This document shows, piece after piece, positions 45,170 through 53,870 of a DNA stretch of 64,000 nt (its first letter is position 1; each line of letters opens with the position of its first letter). Made by a program: the position numbers and the translations under genes. Under the pieces are notes generated by a model. The model was not told where the DNA came from. It made no database searches and saw only the letters and a program-made list of their open reading frames with translations. Source of the stretch: UBA11400 sp964473555 (GTDB lineage: Bacteria > Bacteroidota > Rhodothermia > Balneolales > HLUCCA01); contig CAYYPL010000001.1 of the NCBI GenBank assembly GCA_964473555.1, positions 124,001 through 188,000 on the forward strand, read 5' to 3'.

Positions 45170-45919
45170 ATGGCATTTACATTAGAGGGTAAAACGGTAC
45201 TGGTAACAGGTGCGGGTCGTGGAATCGGCAGGTCTATAGCATTGACTCTTGCTCAGGCTGGAGCTGATGTAGCCATAACCTATGCTCGTTCATTGGCAGC
45301 AGCACAGGAGGTAAAAACAGAAGTAGAGAAAATGGGGAGAAAGGCTCTGTTATTTCAGGCAGATGCCGTTGATGCCAAACGTGCTGAGGAAGTAATTAGT
45401 GATATTGTAAAGCAGTGGGGCAAGCTGGATATACTTATCAACAATGCTGGAATCACCAAAGATACTCTCATTATGAGAATGAGTGAAGAGCAGTGGGATG
45501 ATGTCATTCAAACCAATCTGAAAAGTGTGTTTAACTACAGTAAATCGGCAGTTCGTCCGATGATGAAACAACGATCTGGTTCCATTATCAACATTGGATC
45601 GGTGGTTGGTGTGTCGGGTAATGCAGGACAAACCAACTATTCGGCTTCAAAAGCTGGTATGATAGGATTTACAAAATCTCTTGCCAAAGAACTGGCTTCC
45701 CGTAATGTAAGAGTCAATTTGATTGCACCTGGTTACATTACAACCGATATGACCGATCAGCTAAACGAATCAACCCTTGAAGCAATTGAAAAATCCATTC
45801 CACTTGGGAAAGCGGGCGATCCTAAAGATATAGCCTTCGCTGCCCAATATCTTGCAAGTGATGCAGCGGCCTACTTAACAGGTATTGTATTACATGTAGA
45901 TGGCGGTATGGTCATGTAA
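45170..45919 (+). CDS. fabG: 3-oxoacyl-ACP reductase
   Basis: NADPH-dependent short-chain dehydrogenase that reduces beta-ketoacyl-ACP. The 249-residue protein has the cofactor loop TGAGRGIGRSIALT (14-27), NNAGITKDTLIMRM (~90-103, with the FabG-typical Asn-Asn-Ala-Gly and MRM), the catalytic Ser in INIGSVVG, and Tyr157-x3-Lys161 in TNYSASKAGMIGFTK. APGYITTDMT and LTGIVLHVDGGMVM complete the family signature, the last being the FabG C-terminus. In the fab operon between fabD and acpP. SD AGGA lies 6 bases before ATG. Confidence 0.98.
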   Translation: MAFTLEGKTVLVTGAGRGIGRSIALTLAQAGADVAITYARSLAAAQEVKTEVEKMGRKALLFQADAVDAKRAEEVISDIVKQWGKLDILINNAGITKDTLIMRMSEEQWDDVIQTNLKSVFNYSKSAVRPMMKQRSGSIINIGSVVGVSGNAGQTNYSASKAGMIGFTKSLAKELASRNVRVNLIAPGYITTDMTDQLNESTLEAIEKSIPLGKAGDPKDIAFAAQYLASDAAAYLTGIVLHVDGGMVM

Positions 45920-45929
45920 CGGTATATGT

Positions 45930-45958
45930 TTGTTTAAGCAATGTATACTTGTTATTAT
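45930..45958 (+). promoter_or_regulatory. Possible internal promoter for acpP
   Basis: TTGTTT (45930-45935) and TATTAT (45953-45958) are separated by exactly 17 bases, in the 101-base gap before acpP, the largest gap in the fab cluster. ACP is needed in great excess, so a dedicated promoter would make sense. By eye only. Confidence 0.4.
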
Positions 45959-46020
45959 TGTAACTAAAGGTATTTTAAGAACTTCAATCTCAATCAACCA
46001 TAACCAAACCTAAATAAAAC

Positions 46021-46260
46021 ATGGCACAAGACATCGAAGCAAAAGTAAAAGCAATTATCGTTGACAAACTCGGAGTTGACGAATCAGAAATCACCTTGGA
46101 TTCCAACTTCACCAACGATCTTGGTGCTGACTCACTCGATACCGTTGAGCTGATTATGGAATTCGAAAAAGAATTTGATATCAGTATCCCTGATGAGGAT
46201 GCCGAGAATATCTCTACTGTCGGATCCGCTGTTAAGTATCTGAGCGAGAAAACTGCTTAA
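46021..46260 (+). CDS. acpP: Acyl carrier protein
   Basis: Small acidic carrier (79 aa) holding growing acyl chains on phosphopantetheine. The attachment serine is Ser38 in DLGADSLDTVEL. The helix II recognition surface (DTVELIMEFEKEFDISIPDE) is intact, and the charge is strongly negative. It ends LSEKTA. It is separated from fabG by 101 bases, with a possible own promoter, and precedes fabF by 24 bases. All elongation partners (FabD, FabG, FabF, FabH, PlsX) are encoded in the same run; enoyl reductase and dehydratase genes are not in the window. Confidence 0.98.
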   Translation: MAQDIEAKVKAIIVDKLGVDESEITLDSNFTNDLGADSLDTVELIMEFEKEFDISIPDEDAENISTVGSAVKYLSEKTA

Positions 46261-46284
46261 TATCTACCACTAATTTTCATTTCA

Positions 46285-47529
46285 ATGACCCCAAGAAGAG
46301 TTGTAGTAACAGGAATGGGTGCAATCACTCCCATTGGAAACACCGTTCCCGAGTTTTGGGAAGGATTAGTACAAGGAAAGAGTGGTGCCCGCCCAATCAC
46401 ACATTTTGACGTCTCAGAATTTCCTACAAAATTCGCCGGACAAGTCGATAACTACAATCCGACTGATTTTTTTGAGGCCAAAGAAGCAAGAAGACTTGAT
46501 AAATTCTCTCAGTATGCCATCGTTGCGTCTGATGAAGCGATCAAAGATTCTGCTTTAGACCTCGATAACATCGACAAAAACCGTGTCGCTGTTATGATCG
46601 GTACGGGTATCGGGGGATTTGAAGTGTTTTATCGTCAGTGTCTGGAATTTTCGAATAGGGGACCCCGTGGGGTTTCCCCATTCTTTATCCCAATGTTAAT
46701 TCCAGACATCGCGGCTGGTCATGTATCTATCAAATATGGCTTCAGGGGTCCAAATTTCTGTGCCGTATCAGCTTGTGCAACCGGTTCGCATAATATAGGA
46801 TTAGCATATGATTCTGTTCGTTATGGAACGTCAGATTTTGCTATTTGTGGGGGAACAGAGGCTCCTGTGTTCGAAATGGGAGTTGCTGGATTCAACGCCA
46901 TGAAAGCGATGTCTACCCGTAATGATGAGCCGGAAACCGCATCAAGGCCATTCGACTCAACCAGAGATGGTTTTGTTTTGGGTGAAGGCGCTGGTATGAT
47001 GGTTCTTGAAACGTATGAATCTGCTGTAGGTCGTGGCGCGAAGATATATGCTGAAATTGTTGGGTATGGTTTTTCTGCCGATGCCCATCACATAACAGCA
47101 CCCGACCCAGAGGGAAATGGAGTGATTTTAGCCATGACCAGTGCCCTTATTTCAGCGGGCATTAAGCCAGAAGATATTGGTCATATCAACATGCATGGAA
47201 CATCAACGCCCCTCGGAGACGTTGCTGAAACCAACTCCATAAAGAAGGTCTTTGGTGACCATGCCTATAAACTGAATCTAAACTCAACCAAGTCTATGAC
47301 TGGACATATGTTGGGAGCTGCAGGTGCAGCAGAATCGGTGGCAACGATTTTAGCAATAAAGAATGGTGTTGTACCACCAACGATCAATTATAAGAATCCC
47401 GATCCAAATTGTGATCTGAACTATACCGTCAATGAAGCGGTAGCCAGAGATCTTACCTATGCCATCAACAATGCATTCGGATTTGGTGGACATAATACAT
47501 CGGTTATCTTTAAGAAGTTCGAAGGCTGA
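46285..47529 (+). CDS. fabF: Beta-ketoacyl-ACP synthase II (KAS II)
   Basis: Elongating condensing enzyme. The 414-residue thiolase-fold protein begins RRVVVTGMGAITPIGNTVPE. The catalytic Cys164 is in SACATGSHNIG; the two catalytic His are in INMHGTSTPLGD (~304) and SMTGHMLGAAGA (~341), and the Lys is in STKS just before the latter. The gating Phe region INNAFGFGGHNTS closes it. It overlaps nothing; rnc starts 2 bases after its stop, giving the acpP-fabF-rnc order common to many bacteria. Confidence 0.98.
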   Translation: MTPRRVVVTGMGAITPIGNTVPEFWEGLVQGKSGARPITHFDVSEFPTKFAGQVDNYNPTDFFEAKEARRLDKFSQYAIVASDEAIKDSALDLDNIDKNRVAVMIGTGIGGFEVFYRQCLEFSNRGPRGVSPFFIPMLIPDIAAGHVSIKYGFRGPNFCAVSACATGSHNIGLAYDSVRYGTSDFAICGGTEAPVFEMGVAGFNAMKAMSTRNDEPETASRPFDSTRDGFVLGEGAGMMVLETYESAVGRGAKIYAEIVGYGFSADAHHITAPDPEGNGVILAMTSALISAGIKPEDIGHINMHGTSTPLGDVAETNSIKKVFGDHAYKLNLNSTKSMTGHMLGAAGAAESVATILAIKNGVVPPTINYKNPDPNCDLNYTVNEAVARDLTYAINNAFGFGGHNTSVIFKKFEG

Positions 47530-47531
47530 GA

Positions 47532-48290
47532 ATGGTTGACAGGGTAAAGTCCTGGTTGTTTAAAAAGTCACTTGATAAGGAGACTCTCCGGAAAATTAAT
47601 CATATTGAACGAATTACCGGAACCTACATCAACAATCATCTACTTTACCTTAAGGCATTAAGACATCGCTCCAAACTTGTCGAATCCAATTTGAGGCATA
47701 CGGAGTCGTATGAACAGCTTGAATTTTTAGGTGACGCTGTACTTGACCTTATCGTTTCCGAGGTTTTATTTGAACGATTTTCCTCGAGAAATGAAGGTTT
47801 TATGACGCAGATGCGTTCAAGGGTCGTTAAGGGGGATACACTCGCTGCTTTTTCTAAAGAACTAGGACTCCAGGATATTATGGAGGTAGGAAACCGCGTT
47901 AAGGATCAAGGGATAGAAACCAGCACAAGTGTACTGGCCGATATTTTCGAAGCATTACTAGGGGCGTTATATCGAGATAGGGGATATGAAGTTGCCCGGA
48001 GATTTGTGGTCCGAGTCATTGAAAGTAACCTGGATCTTGATCAGCTCGAAGGGGAAAAGGATAATTTCAAAAGTATCTTACTAGAGTACGCTCAGGCGCG
48101 TAAAATGACTGCTCCAGTTTACGAAATTGTACGTGTATCGGGACCAGATCACGAGAAAGAGTTTGAAATCCAGGTTGTGATTAATGAAATTCCCTATGGT
48201 AAAGGTGAAGGCAGAAACAAAAAGAAAGCCGAACAGATTGCAGCCAAAGAAACCCTGCATATGTTGAAGAAGCAGTATCAGGTAGTCTAG
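47532..48290 (+). CDS. rnc: Ribonuclease III
   Basis: Double-strand-specific endoribonuclease for rRNA and mRNA processing. The 252-residue protein has the signature EQLEFLGDAVLDLIVSEVLF (~56-75), with the metal-binding Glu and Asp. The second acidic set is in LADIFEALLGALYRDRGY (~136-153), and a C-terminal dsRNA-binding domain follows (~177-250; KSILLEYAQARKMTAPVYEI, NKKKAEQIAAKETLHML). It is longer at the N-terminus than E. coli Rnc, with a basic RVKSWLFKKSLDKETL extension typical of Bacteroidota. Starts 2 bases after fabF, so it is the last gene of the cluster. Confidence 0.97.
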   Translation: MVDRVKSWLFKKSLDKETLRKINHIERITGTYINNHLLYLKALRHRSKLVESNLRHTESYEQLEFLGDAVLDLIVSEVLFERFSSRNEGFMTQMRSRVVKGDTLAAFSKELGLQDIMEVGNRVKDQGIETSTSVLADIFEALLGALYRDRGYEVARRFVVRVIESNLDLDQLEGEKDNFKSILLEYAQARKMTAPVYEIVRVSGPDHEKEFEIQVVINEIPYGKGEGRNKKKAEQIAAKETLHMLKKQYQVV

Positions 48291-48452
48291 ATTGATCGAA
48301 TTCGCTACACAACTAATCTGATCAATGGATTACATGCTTTCGTATTTTTTACGTATCTGATCGAAATGACGGGGAAAATGTCATACAATTTTGGTCATAA
48401 ATCGTTACTTTAGAACCAAAAATAAACCGTTGGTTAAAACTTATCTACTACT

Positions 48453-49514
48453 GTGAAATTCAATATTATTAAGCGTCCCGAATCTAAGTTATCCACCACA
48501 GATTTCAATAATTTGCGATTTGGGGATACGTTCTCAGACCACATGTTTGAAATGAGATTCAAGAACGGTTCCTGGGATCAGGGTCAAATAGTGCCCTATG
48601 GTCCCATATCATTAGACCCAGCTTTAAGTGTGCTCCACTACGCGCAGGCAGTCTTTGAAGGTATGAAAGCGTTTCGTTATACTGGTGGTCGTATCAATAT
48701 TTTCAGAATTGACAAGCATTATGAACGATTTGTAAGATCCTGTGAGCGGATGAATATCCCTTTGATTTCTGAAAAACTGTTTACTGAGTCGATCAAGCAA
48801 TATGTCGACATTGACAGAGCATGGGTTCCGAGTGACACATATAAATCACTGTACTTACGTCCATTTGTCTTTGCCGCCGACGAATTTCTTGGTGTACGAG
48901 CGGCTCAGAACTACAGATACTATGTAATAGGTGGACCAGTTGGGAATTACTATGCAGAGGGTATTAAACCTGTCAGGTTGACAACCTTTCCGCAGTATGT
49001 TCGTGCCGTTAAGGGTGGCGTTGGTGAAGCTAAGGTTCCTGGGAACTATGGTGCTACCATGAAAGCCAATAATGAAGCAATGGCTGCAGGATATGCTCAG
49101 GTATTGTGGCTGGATGCATTTGAGCACAAATACATTGAAGAAGTTGGGACTTCAAATATTTTCTTTTTGATTGGTGATCAGCTGATTACACCTCCACTTG
49201 AGGGGACCATTTTACCTGGGGTAACCCGTGATTCGGTCATACAACTCACAAAATCCTGGGGAATTGACGTTCTGGAAAGGAGGATTTCAGTTGAAGAGGT
49301 CTTTGAGGCGCATGCCAATGGCTCCCTGAAAGAAATCTTTGCTACTGGTACTGCTGCAGTCATCTCCCCGGTTGGATTTATCCACCATGGGGGAGAGTAT
49401 CTTGACTTGAAGCAGGATAAGATGGCTGATCTTGCGCAGAAACTATATGATACTATAACTGGCATTCATCATGGTGAAGTTCAAGATCCAGCAAACTGGT
49501 GTACCATTATTTAG
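48453..49514 (+). CDS. ilvE: Branched-chain amino acid aminotransferase (class II type)
   Basis: PLP enzyme that transaminates the keto acids of valine, leucine and isoleucine. The 353-residue protein is of the longer eukaryote-like BCAT group (fold type IV). The PLP lysine is Lys194 in VGEAKVPGNYGAT. Further marks are AQAVFEGMKAFR (~67-78), YLRPFVFAADEFLG and EEVGTSNIFFLIGDQLITPP, then GTILPGVTRDSVIQL. The start is GTG at 48453 (KFNIIKRPESKLS follows); no ATG precedes the conserved region. The 162-base leader contains a short ATTGATC/GATCAAT inverted pair of unclear meaning. thyA begins 39 bases downstream. Confidence 0.95.
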   Translation: MKFNIIKRPESKLSTTDFNNLRFGDTFSDHMFEMRFKNGSWDQGQIVPYGPISLDPALSVLHYAQAVFEGMKAFRYTGGRINIFRIDKHYERFVRSCERMNIPLISEKLFTESIKQYVDIDRAWVPSDTYKSLYLRPFVFAADEFLGVRAAQNYRYYVIGGPVGNYYAEGIKPVRLTTFPQYVRAVKGGVGEAKVPGNYGATMKANNEAMAAGYAQVLWLDAFEHKYIEEVGTSNIFFLIGDQLITPPLEGTILPGVTRDSVIQLTKSWGIDVLERRISVEEVFEAHANGSLKEIFATGTAAVISPVGFIHHGGEYLDLKQDKMADLAQKLYDTITGIHHGEVQDPANWCTII

Positions 49515-49553
49515 TTAACAAAACTCATCCAAATTTGTTAAGGTTACATTGAT

Positions 49554-50402
49554 ATGAGAGAATATCTAGACTTAGTTCAGCGAGTACTCGATAATGGAGT
49601 CTTAAAGAATAATCGAACTGGAACGGATACCATTTCAAGTTTTGCTGAGTTTTACAGAGTGGATCTATCAAAAGGATTCCCACTCCTTACGACCAAAAAA
49701 GTTATATTCAGGTCCGTTATTTTGGAATTACTATGGTATCTGCGTGGTGAAGACCATATACGATGGTTGCGTGATGAAAATAATTGTCACATTTGGGATG
49801 CATGGGCCGATGATGCGGGACACGTTGGACCGATATATCCTGTTTTATGGAGGAAGTTTCCATCTCTGAACGAAGAAGAGATTGTTCTGGATGGAAATGC
49901 CGGAGCAATTACACGAACTGCCTGGTCTAAAGATTCAGTAGATCAGATCAAGCATGTAATCAACACGTTAAAAACTAATCCTGAAAGTAGAAGGATGGTT
50001 GTAAGTGCGTGGCATCCCGGACTTCTGGATCAAATGGCTCTTCCTCCGTGCCATATTATGTTTATTTTTAATGTTTCCAACGGTAAACTGAACTGTCACC
50101 TTACACAACGATCCGGTGATATCGCATTGGGTATCCCTTTTAATTTGGCGTGTTACTCGGCTTTGACGATGGCCATTGCTCAGGAAGTTGGTTTAATTCC
50201 AGGTGAATTTGCGCATACTATTGTTGATGCACATATCTATGTTAATCATGTAGATGGACTTAAAGAGCAACTCAAGCGAGAACCGCGTCCGTTACCAACA
50301 CTTAAAATTACTCCTAAACCGGTTGATGCCCTGACCCTTGATGATTTTATATTAGAGGGTTATGATCCTCATCCAGGCATCAAATTTGAAGTTGCTGTAT
50401 GA
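49554..50402 (+). CDS. thyA: Thymidylate synthase (ThyA)
   Basis: Makes dTMP from dUMP with methylenetetrahydrofolate as one-carbon donor and reductant. The 282-residue protein has the phosphate-binding RNNTGTD-like segment near the N-terminus (KNNRTGTDTISSFAEFYRVD), RRMVVSAWHPG with the two arginines, and the nucleophile Cys166 in ALPPCHIMFIFNV. The dUMP-binding QRSGDIALGIPFNLACYS and DAHIYVNHVDGLKEQL follow. It is ~18 residues longer than the 264-residue E. coli enzyme. The stop overlaps the folA start as ATGA (50399-50402), coupling it to the enzyme that regenerates tetrahydrofolate. Confidence 0.97.
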   Translation: MREYLDLVQRVLDNGVLKNNRTGTDTISSFAEFYRVDLSKGFPLLTTKKVIFRSVILELLWYLRGEDHIRWLRDENNCHIWDAWADDAGHVGPIYPVLWRKFPSLNEEEIVLDGNAGAITRTAWSKDSVDQIKHVINTLKTNPESRRMVVSAWHPGLLDQMALPPCHIMFIFNVSNGKLNCHLTQRSGDIALGIPFNLACYSALTMAIAQEVGLIPGEFAHTIVDAHIYVNHVDGLKEQLKREPRPLPTLKITPKPVDALTLDDFILEGYDPHPGIKFEVAV

Positions 50403-50875
50403 AGTTGTATCTAATTGCAGCTCATGATGATAATCTGGTGATTGGATATCAGGGTAAACTTCCCTGGCGGTTACCCGAAGATCTCAAGCATTTCAAGTCG
50501 GTTACTATGGGTCACCCTATTTTAATGGGACGTGGCGTATTTGAGGAGATTGGCGAAAAACCATTACCGGGTAGACGGAATGTAATATTGTCCCGAAAAT
50601 CCTGGAATCATGTTGAATCCTACTCAGATATACATTCGGCTCTTGATGCACTCAGTCAGGAAGATGTGGTATTCTTGATCGGTGGAGGCCAGATATACGC
50701 CCAGATGATCGATCAATGTGATAAGATGTTTATCACTGAAGTTAAAGGTTCCTATCCGGGTGATGTCTACTTCCCTGAGTACAGAGATCAAATTGGCAAC
50801 AAATGGAAACAAGTAAGCAGAGATGACTATCCCACTTTTAGCTTCGTGGAGTACGTGGGTTCGGGTAGTAGATGA
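50399..50875 (+). CDS. folA: Dihydrofolate reductase
   Basis: NADPH-dependent reduction of the dihydrofolate produced by ThyA. The 158-residue protein shows the family start LYLIAAHDDNLVIGYQGKLP, then WRLPEDLKHFKSVTMGHPIL with the catalytic Asp/Glu helix and the trimethoprim-contact region. MGRGVFEEIGEKPLPGRRNV replaces the more usual MGRKTFESIG, and VVFLIGGGQIYAQMI is the cofactor loop. It is translated from an ATGA overlap with thyA, a classical couple. Followed by a 112-base gap and the convergent HD gene. The hairpin GTTCAG/CTGAAC at 50909 has no T run. Confidence 0.96.
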   Translation: MKLYLIAAHDDNLVIGYQGKLPWRLPEDLKHFKSVTMGHPILMGRGVFEEIGEKPLPGRRNVILSRKSWNHVESYSDIHSALDALSQEDVVFLIGGGQIYAQMIDQCDKMFITEVKGSYPGDVYFPEYRDQIGNKWKQVSRDDYPTFSFVEYVGSGSR

Positions 50876-50987
50876 CGAATTCAAACTGAGTAGAGCATTT
50901 ATAGTTCAGGTAACTCTGAACTCAATCACAAGAGCCATATAAGTAGCTTCCAAATGCCTTTTGCCATGTAATTAAACTTGGCTGGGT

Positions 50988-52241
50988 TTATACAGTTACT
51001 TCTTTTAGATGTACAATGTACGGTTTCACGACTGATTTTGTGAGAGCTGAGATATTTCTGGTCTCGGCAGCTTTGGAAAACTCGACCGCAGTACGGTCGT
51101 CATCCATCACCCAAATACTTTCGGAATCGTACCGATATGCTTCATTTACCACGCTGTCTTCAAAATAATAGTAAGAGGCTGTCTGTTCGTCGGTTTCAAA
51201 ACCCATTTTCTTCAACTGATCCAGGGTTTTCTGCCTGTACGTCTGACTGGCAGCAGGAAGGGATGAGTTTTTAAGGAAAGTAGTCCTGAAAAAAGTGCGC
51301 GTCAAAAATCGTTTGCACAGGTCTGATAAAATTCTGTCTTCAGATGTTTGCCAGCATTTGATACACATTAGGATGTCATTATCGTCGATATTGACATAAT
51401 GAGCAATCATTTTGTGAGTAATCCCTTTCTTTGCAGATGGACGTTCTTTGAAGAAGTATGCAATCGATTCAGATGGGAAGAACAAATCACTACCCTGTTC
51501 TTTGATGTCAAAGGCTCTCTTTAAGATAGCTCTGAGTAACTTGTCGGCACTGAGAACGGTTTTGTGCTGATACACTTGCATGTACATAAGTCTGCGCGCC
51601 GTGATGTAGTTTTCGATGGCGTAAATGCCTTTCTTCTCTATGACCACATTGCCTTGAAAAACGCGCATTGTTTTAAGAATGCGTTCGATACCGATGGATC
51701 CTTCCAGTACACCTGAGTATACACTATCGCGTTTCAGATAATCGAGTCGATCCATATCGAGTTGAGATGAGACGAGTTGGTGTAGAAACTGTTTTTTGTA
51801 TTGTCCGGTAAATATATCAATGGCCAGAGTGAGTTCGCCGCTGAACTCATCATTGAGTTTTCTCATCAGAGCCAGTGTCATCATTTCGTGATGAAAATCG
51901 GTGATTATCGTTTGTTCGAGGGTGTGCGAAAAGGGGCCATGGCCAATATCGTGCAATAAAATAGCAATCAACGTAGCTTCGTGCTCTGCACGGGTGATTG
52001 TTACATTTTTATCCTTTAAGCTGGTAATGACCCGTTGCATCAGTCCCATTGCACCGATAGCATGAGAGAACCTTGAATGCTCACTACCTGGAAAGACCAG
52101 ATATCCTAGGCCAAGCTGACGAATTCGACGTAGTCTTTGAACGTAGGCGTGGTCGATCAATTTCAAAACGATACCTTTAGGTACCGATATAAGACCATGA
52201 ATCGGATCCGTAAAATATTTATGCTTATCGTTTGAGCTCAT
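50988..52241 (-). CDS. HD-domain phosphohydrolase (dGTPase/SAMHD1-like)
   Basis: A 417-residue protein of the HD family COG1078. I start at ATG 52241 (SSNDKHKYFTDPIHGL); an upstream GTG (52310) would add 23 residues that look unlike the family. The metal ligands are visible: His55/His60 in GSEHSRFSHAIGAM, then His97-Asp98 in LLHDIGHGPFSHTLEQ, and the later Asp in SQLDMDRLDYLKRDS. RLRRIRQLGLGYLVFPG precedes them. Relatives hydrolyse dNTPs or other phosphate esters. The substrate is not known; a role in balancing the nucleotide pool would fit thyA-folA nearby. Convergent with folA. Confidence 0.9.
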   Translation of the reverse strand: MSSNDKHKYFTDPIHGLISVPKGIVLKLIDHAYVQRLRRIRQLGLGYLVFPGSEHSRFSHAIGAMGLMQRVITSLKDKNVTITRAEHEATLIAILLHDIGHGPFSHTLEQTIITDFHHEMMTLALMRKLNDEFSGELTLAIDIFTGQYKKQFLHQLVSSQLDMDRLDYLKRDSVYSGVLEGSIGIERILKTMRVFQGNVVIEKKGIYAIENYITARRLMYMQVYQHKTVLSADKLLRAILKRAFDIKEQGSDLFFPSESIAYFFKERPSAKKGITHKMIAHYVNIDDNDILMCIKCWQTSEDRILSDLCKRFLTRTFFRTTFLKNSSLPAASQTYRQKTLDQLKKMGFETDEQTASYYYFEDSVVNEAYRYDSESIWVMDDDRTAVEFSKAAETRNISALTKSVVKPYIVHLKEVTV

Positions 52242-52336
52242 GAGTTGAATATACGGTTTTCTTTGGGTTTTATGCTGTTTGTGTGTAGTATTTGCCCCAG
52301 ACTTAATCACCTTAACGTTAAACTAAAAATAAATTT

Positions 52337-53407
52337 ATGCTCGAAAAGAAAGACTACGATTTTTTAGAAAGACTTTTAATTACCCCAAGTCCAACGGGAT
52401 TTGAATCAGCTGGACAAAAAATTTGGATGCAGGAAGTGAGCGCATATAGCGATGAAGTGATTACAGATTCTTATGGTTCGGCCGCGGCAAAACTTTCTGT
52501 AGATTCAACTGCCATAACAGTAATGTTGGAAGCGCATTGCGATGAGATTGCGATGGTCGTTCAACACATCGATGACCAGGGTTTTATATGGGTGCAACGT
52601 ATAGGAGGTTCTGATCCTACCATTGCACGTGCACGTAAGGTGTGGATTCATACTTCAAATGGGATTGTAACAGGAGTAATTGGTCATACGGCGATTCATA
52701 TACAGGATAAAGATCAAAATAAACCATTTGCCTGGAAAGATTTGTTTATTGATGTTGGAGCTGACTCCCGCGAAGAAGCTTTGGATCTGGTTCAGATCGG
52801 TGATCCTATCACCTATGCGTACGATTTCGATTATATCAATGAAGAACTTTTATCTGGCAGAGCTCTTGATAATCGAATCGGTGGATTTATCATTGCAAAG
52901 GTATTAGAACGATTAGCTCAAAATCGTTCTGATTTGAACGTGAATGTAACCGCATTAAACTCGGTACAGGAGGAAATTGGCGGTTATGGTGCCCGAATGA
53001 TGGCGTACCGGCTGAATCCTGATGTCACTATAGTAACAGATGTTACACATGCAACAGATACCCCAGGAATCAACCAACGTGAACATGGAAGGGTTCTTTT
53101 AGGCGGTGGACCTACCGTAACTCATGGCACAGCTAGCCATTCTAAGGTGGTAGAGTTGCTGGTACGAACGGCAACGGATAACAATATCGTGATTCAGCAC
53201 GAAGCAAGTAGTGTAAGAACTGGGACTGATACGGATAGTATCTTCCATATACGTCAGGGGATTCCCAGTGCTTTGATATCGTTACCACTCAGATATATGC
53301 ACACTCCAGTTGAAACTGTTTCTCTGCTAGATGTAAATGCATTGATTGATCTGATGACCAGATTTGTGCTGAATCTGAAATCAGACCAAACTTTTAATGT
53401 GCACTAA
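52337..53407 (+). CDS. M42 family metallo-aminopeptidase
   Basis: A 356-residue di-metal peptidase of the M42 family (glutamyl aminopeptidase/tetrahedral aminopeptidase type, often labelled endoglucanase M). Metal ligands: His67 and Asp69 in MLEAHCDEIAMVV, Asp in LSGRALDNRIGGFII (~177), the Glu-Glu pair in SVQEEIGGYGAR (~211-212), Asp in TIVTDVTHATDTP and His in YMHTPVETV. It trims N-terminal residues from peptides in the cytoplasm, after proteasome-like proteolysis in archaea. The gene is 95 bases from the divergent HD gene and is followed by a terminator shared with the H1-like gene. Confidence 0.93.
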   Translation: MLEKKDYDFLERLLITPSPTGFESAGQKIWMQEVSAYSDEVITDSYGSAAAKLSVDSTAITVMLEAHCDEIAMVVQHIDDQGFIWVQRIGGSDPTIARARKVWIHTSNGIVTGVIGHTAIHIQDKDQNKPFAWKDLFIDVGADSREEALDLVQIGDPITYAYDFDYINEELLSGRALDNRIGGFIIAKVLERLAQNRSDLNVNVTALNSVQEEIGGYGARMMAYRLNPDVTIVTDVTHATDTPGINQREHGRVLLGGGPTVTHGTASHSKVVELLVRTATDNNIVIQHEASSVRTGTDTDSIFHIRQGIPSALISLPLRYMHTPVETVSLLDVNALIDLMTRFVLNLKSDQTFNVH

Positions 53408-53451
53408 AGCCGTTCAGGTCTCGGGGTTATGTTGATCCTTTACAGATCGGC

Positions 53452-53484
53452 AAAAAAAAAGCCACTCAAATGGGTGGCTTTTTT
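53452..53484. terminator. Bidirectional terminator between M42 peptidase and H1-like gene
   Basis: AAGCCACTC (53459-53467) and GGGTGGCTT (53472-53480) pair around an AAAT loop. Eight A precede and six T follow, so it works on both strands. It lies 44 bases after the M42 stop and 24 bases after the H1-like stop on the other strand. Confidence 0.9.
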
Positions 53485-53508
53485 GATTAACGAAAAAAAT
53501 CGAATCGA

Positions 53509-53685
53509 TTATTCATCGTTCTTCTTGTTTTGAATCTCAAGACGGATTTCCTGAGAGATTTTTTTGAGGTCCTGAAGAGTTTTACGAGCTCTGGTACCAG
53601 CAGCCTTGTTGTTTTTGTTGTAGAATTTGTCCATATCACCCTCGAGTGAATCAACTAGACTTTTGATTTCAGCAAAACGACTCAT
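53509..53685 (-). CDS. Histone H1-like small nucleoid protein
   Basis: A 58-residue gene seen by translating the minus strand of this gap. The protein opens SRFAEIKSLVDSLEGDMDKF, then has KNNKAAGTRARKTLQDLKKI and ends EIRLEIQNKKNDE. The AAGTRxRK phrase and helical Lys/Arg/Glu pattern are those of the Hc1/histone H1-like proteins common in Bacteroidota and relatives. GGAG lies 7 bases before the ATG at 53685, a good ribosome binding site. The protein is basic and helical throughout, without the long Ala/Lys/Pro tail of chlamydial Hc1. DNA binding is expected from the family, not proven. It has its own leader of ~185 bases and shares a bidirectional terminator. Confidence 0.9.
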   Translation of the reverse strand: MSRFAEIKSLVDSLEGDMDKFYNKNNKAAGTRARKTLQDLKKISQEIRLEIQNKKNDE

Positions 53686-53870
53686 GTTTTAGCTCCGATT
53701 AGTTTGTGTTTAGTTAAGTAAGTATCAGGAATATTTGATCACTATTCCTCCGTGATTAGTGAAGCTAAAAATTAGCACGACGTGAAGCAAGTTAATAATT
53801 CAAAATCTATTGATTAAAACGCGTTTATACTGTGTAAAGAACGATTTTTAGTAGATAATGACGGATTGAA

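Noticed and set aside
48290..48330. ATTGATC/GATCAAT inverted pair after rnc as a terminator
   Set aside because: The stem is 7 bp and A/T-rich, the loop is more than 20 bases, and no T run follows; too weak to call.
50905..50930. GTTCAG/CTGAAC hairpin after folA as a terminator
   Set aside because: A 6-bp stem with no U tract on either strand; likely chance.
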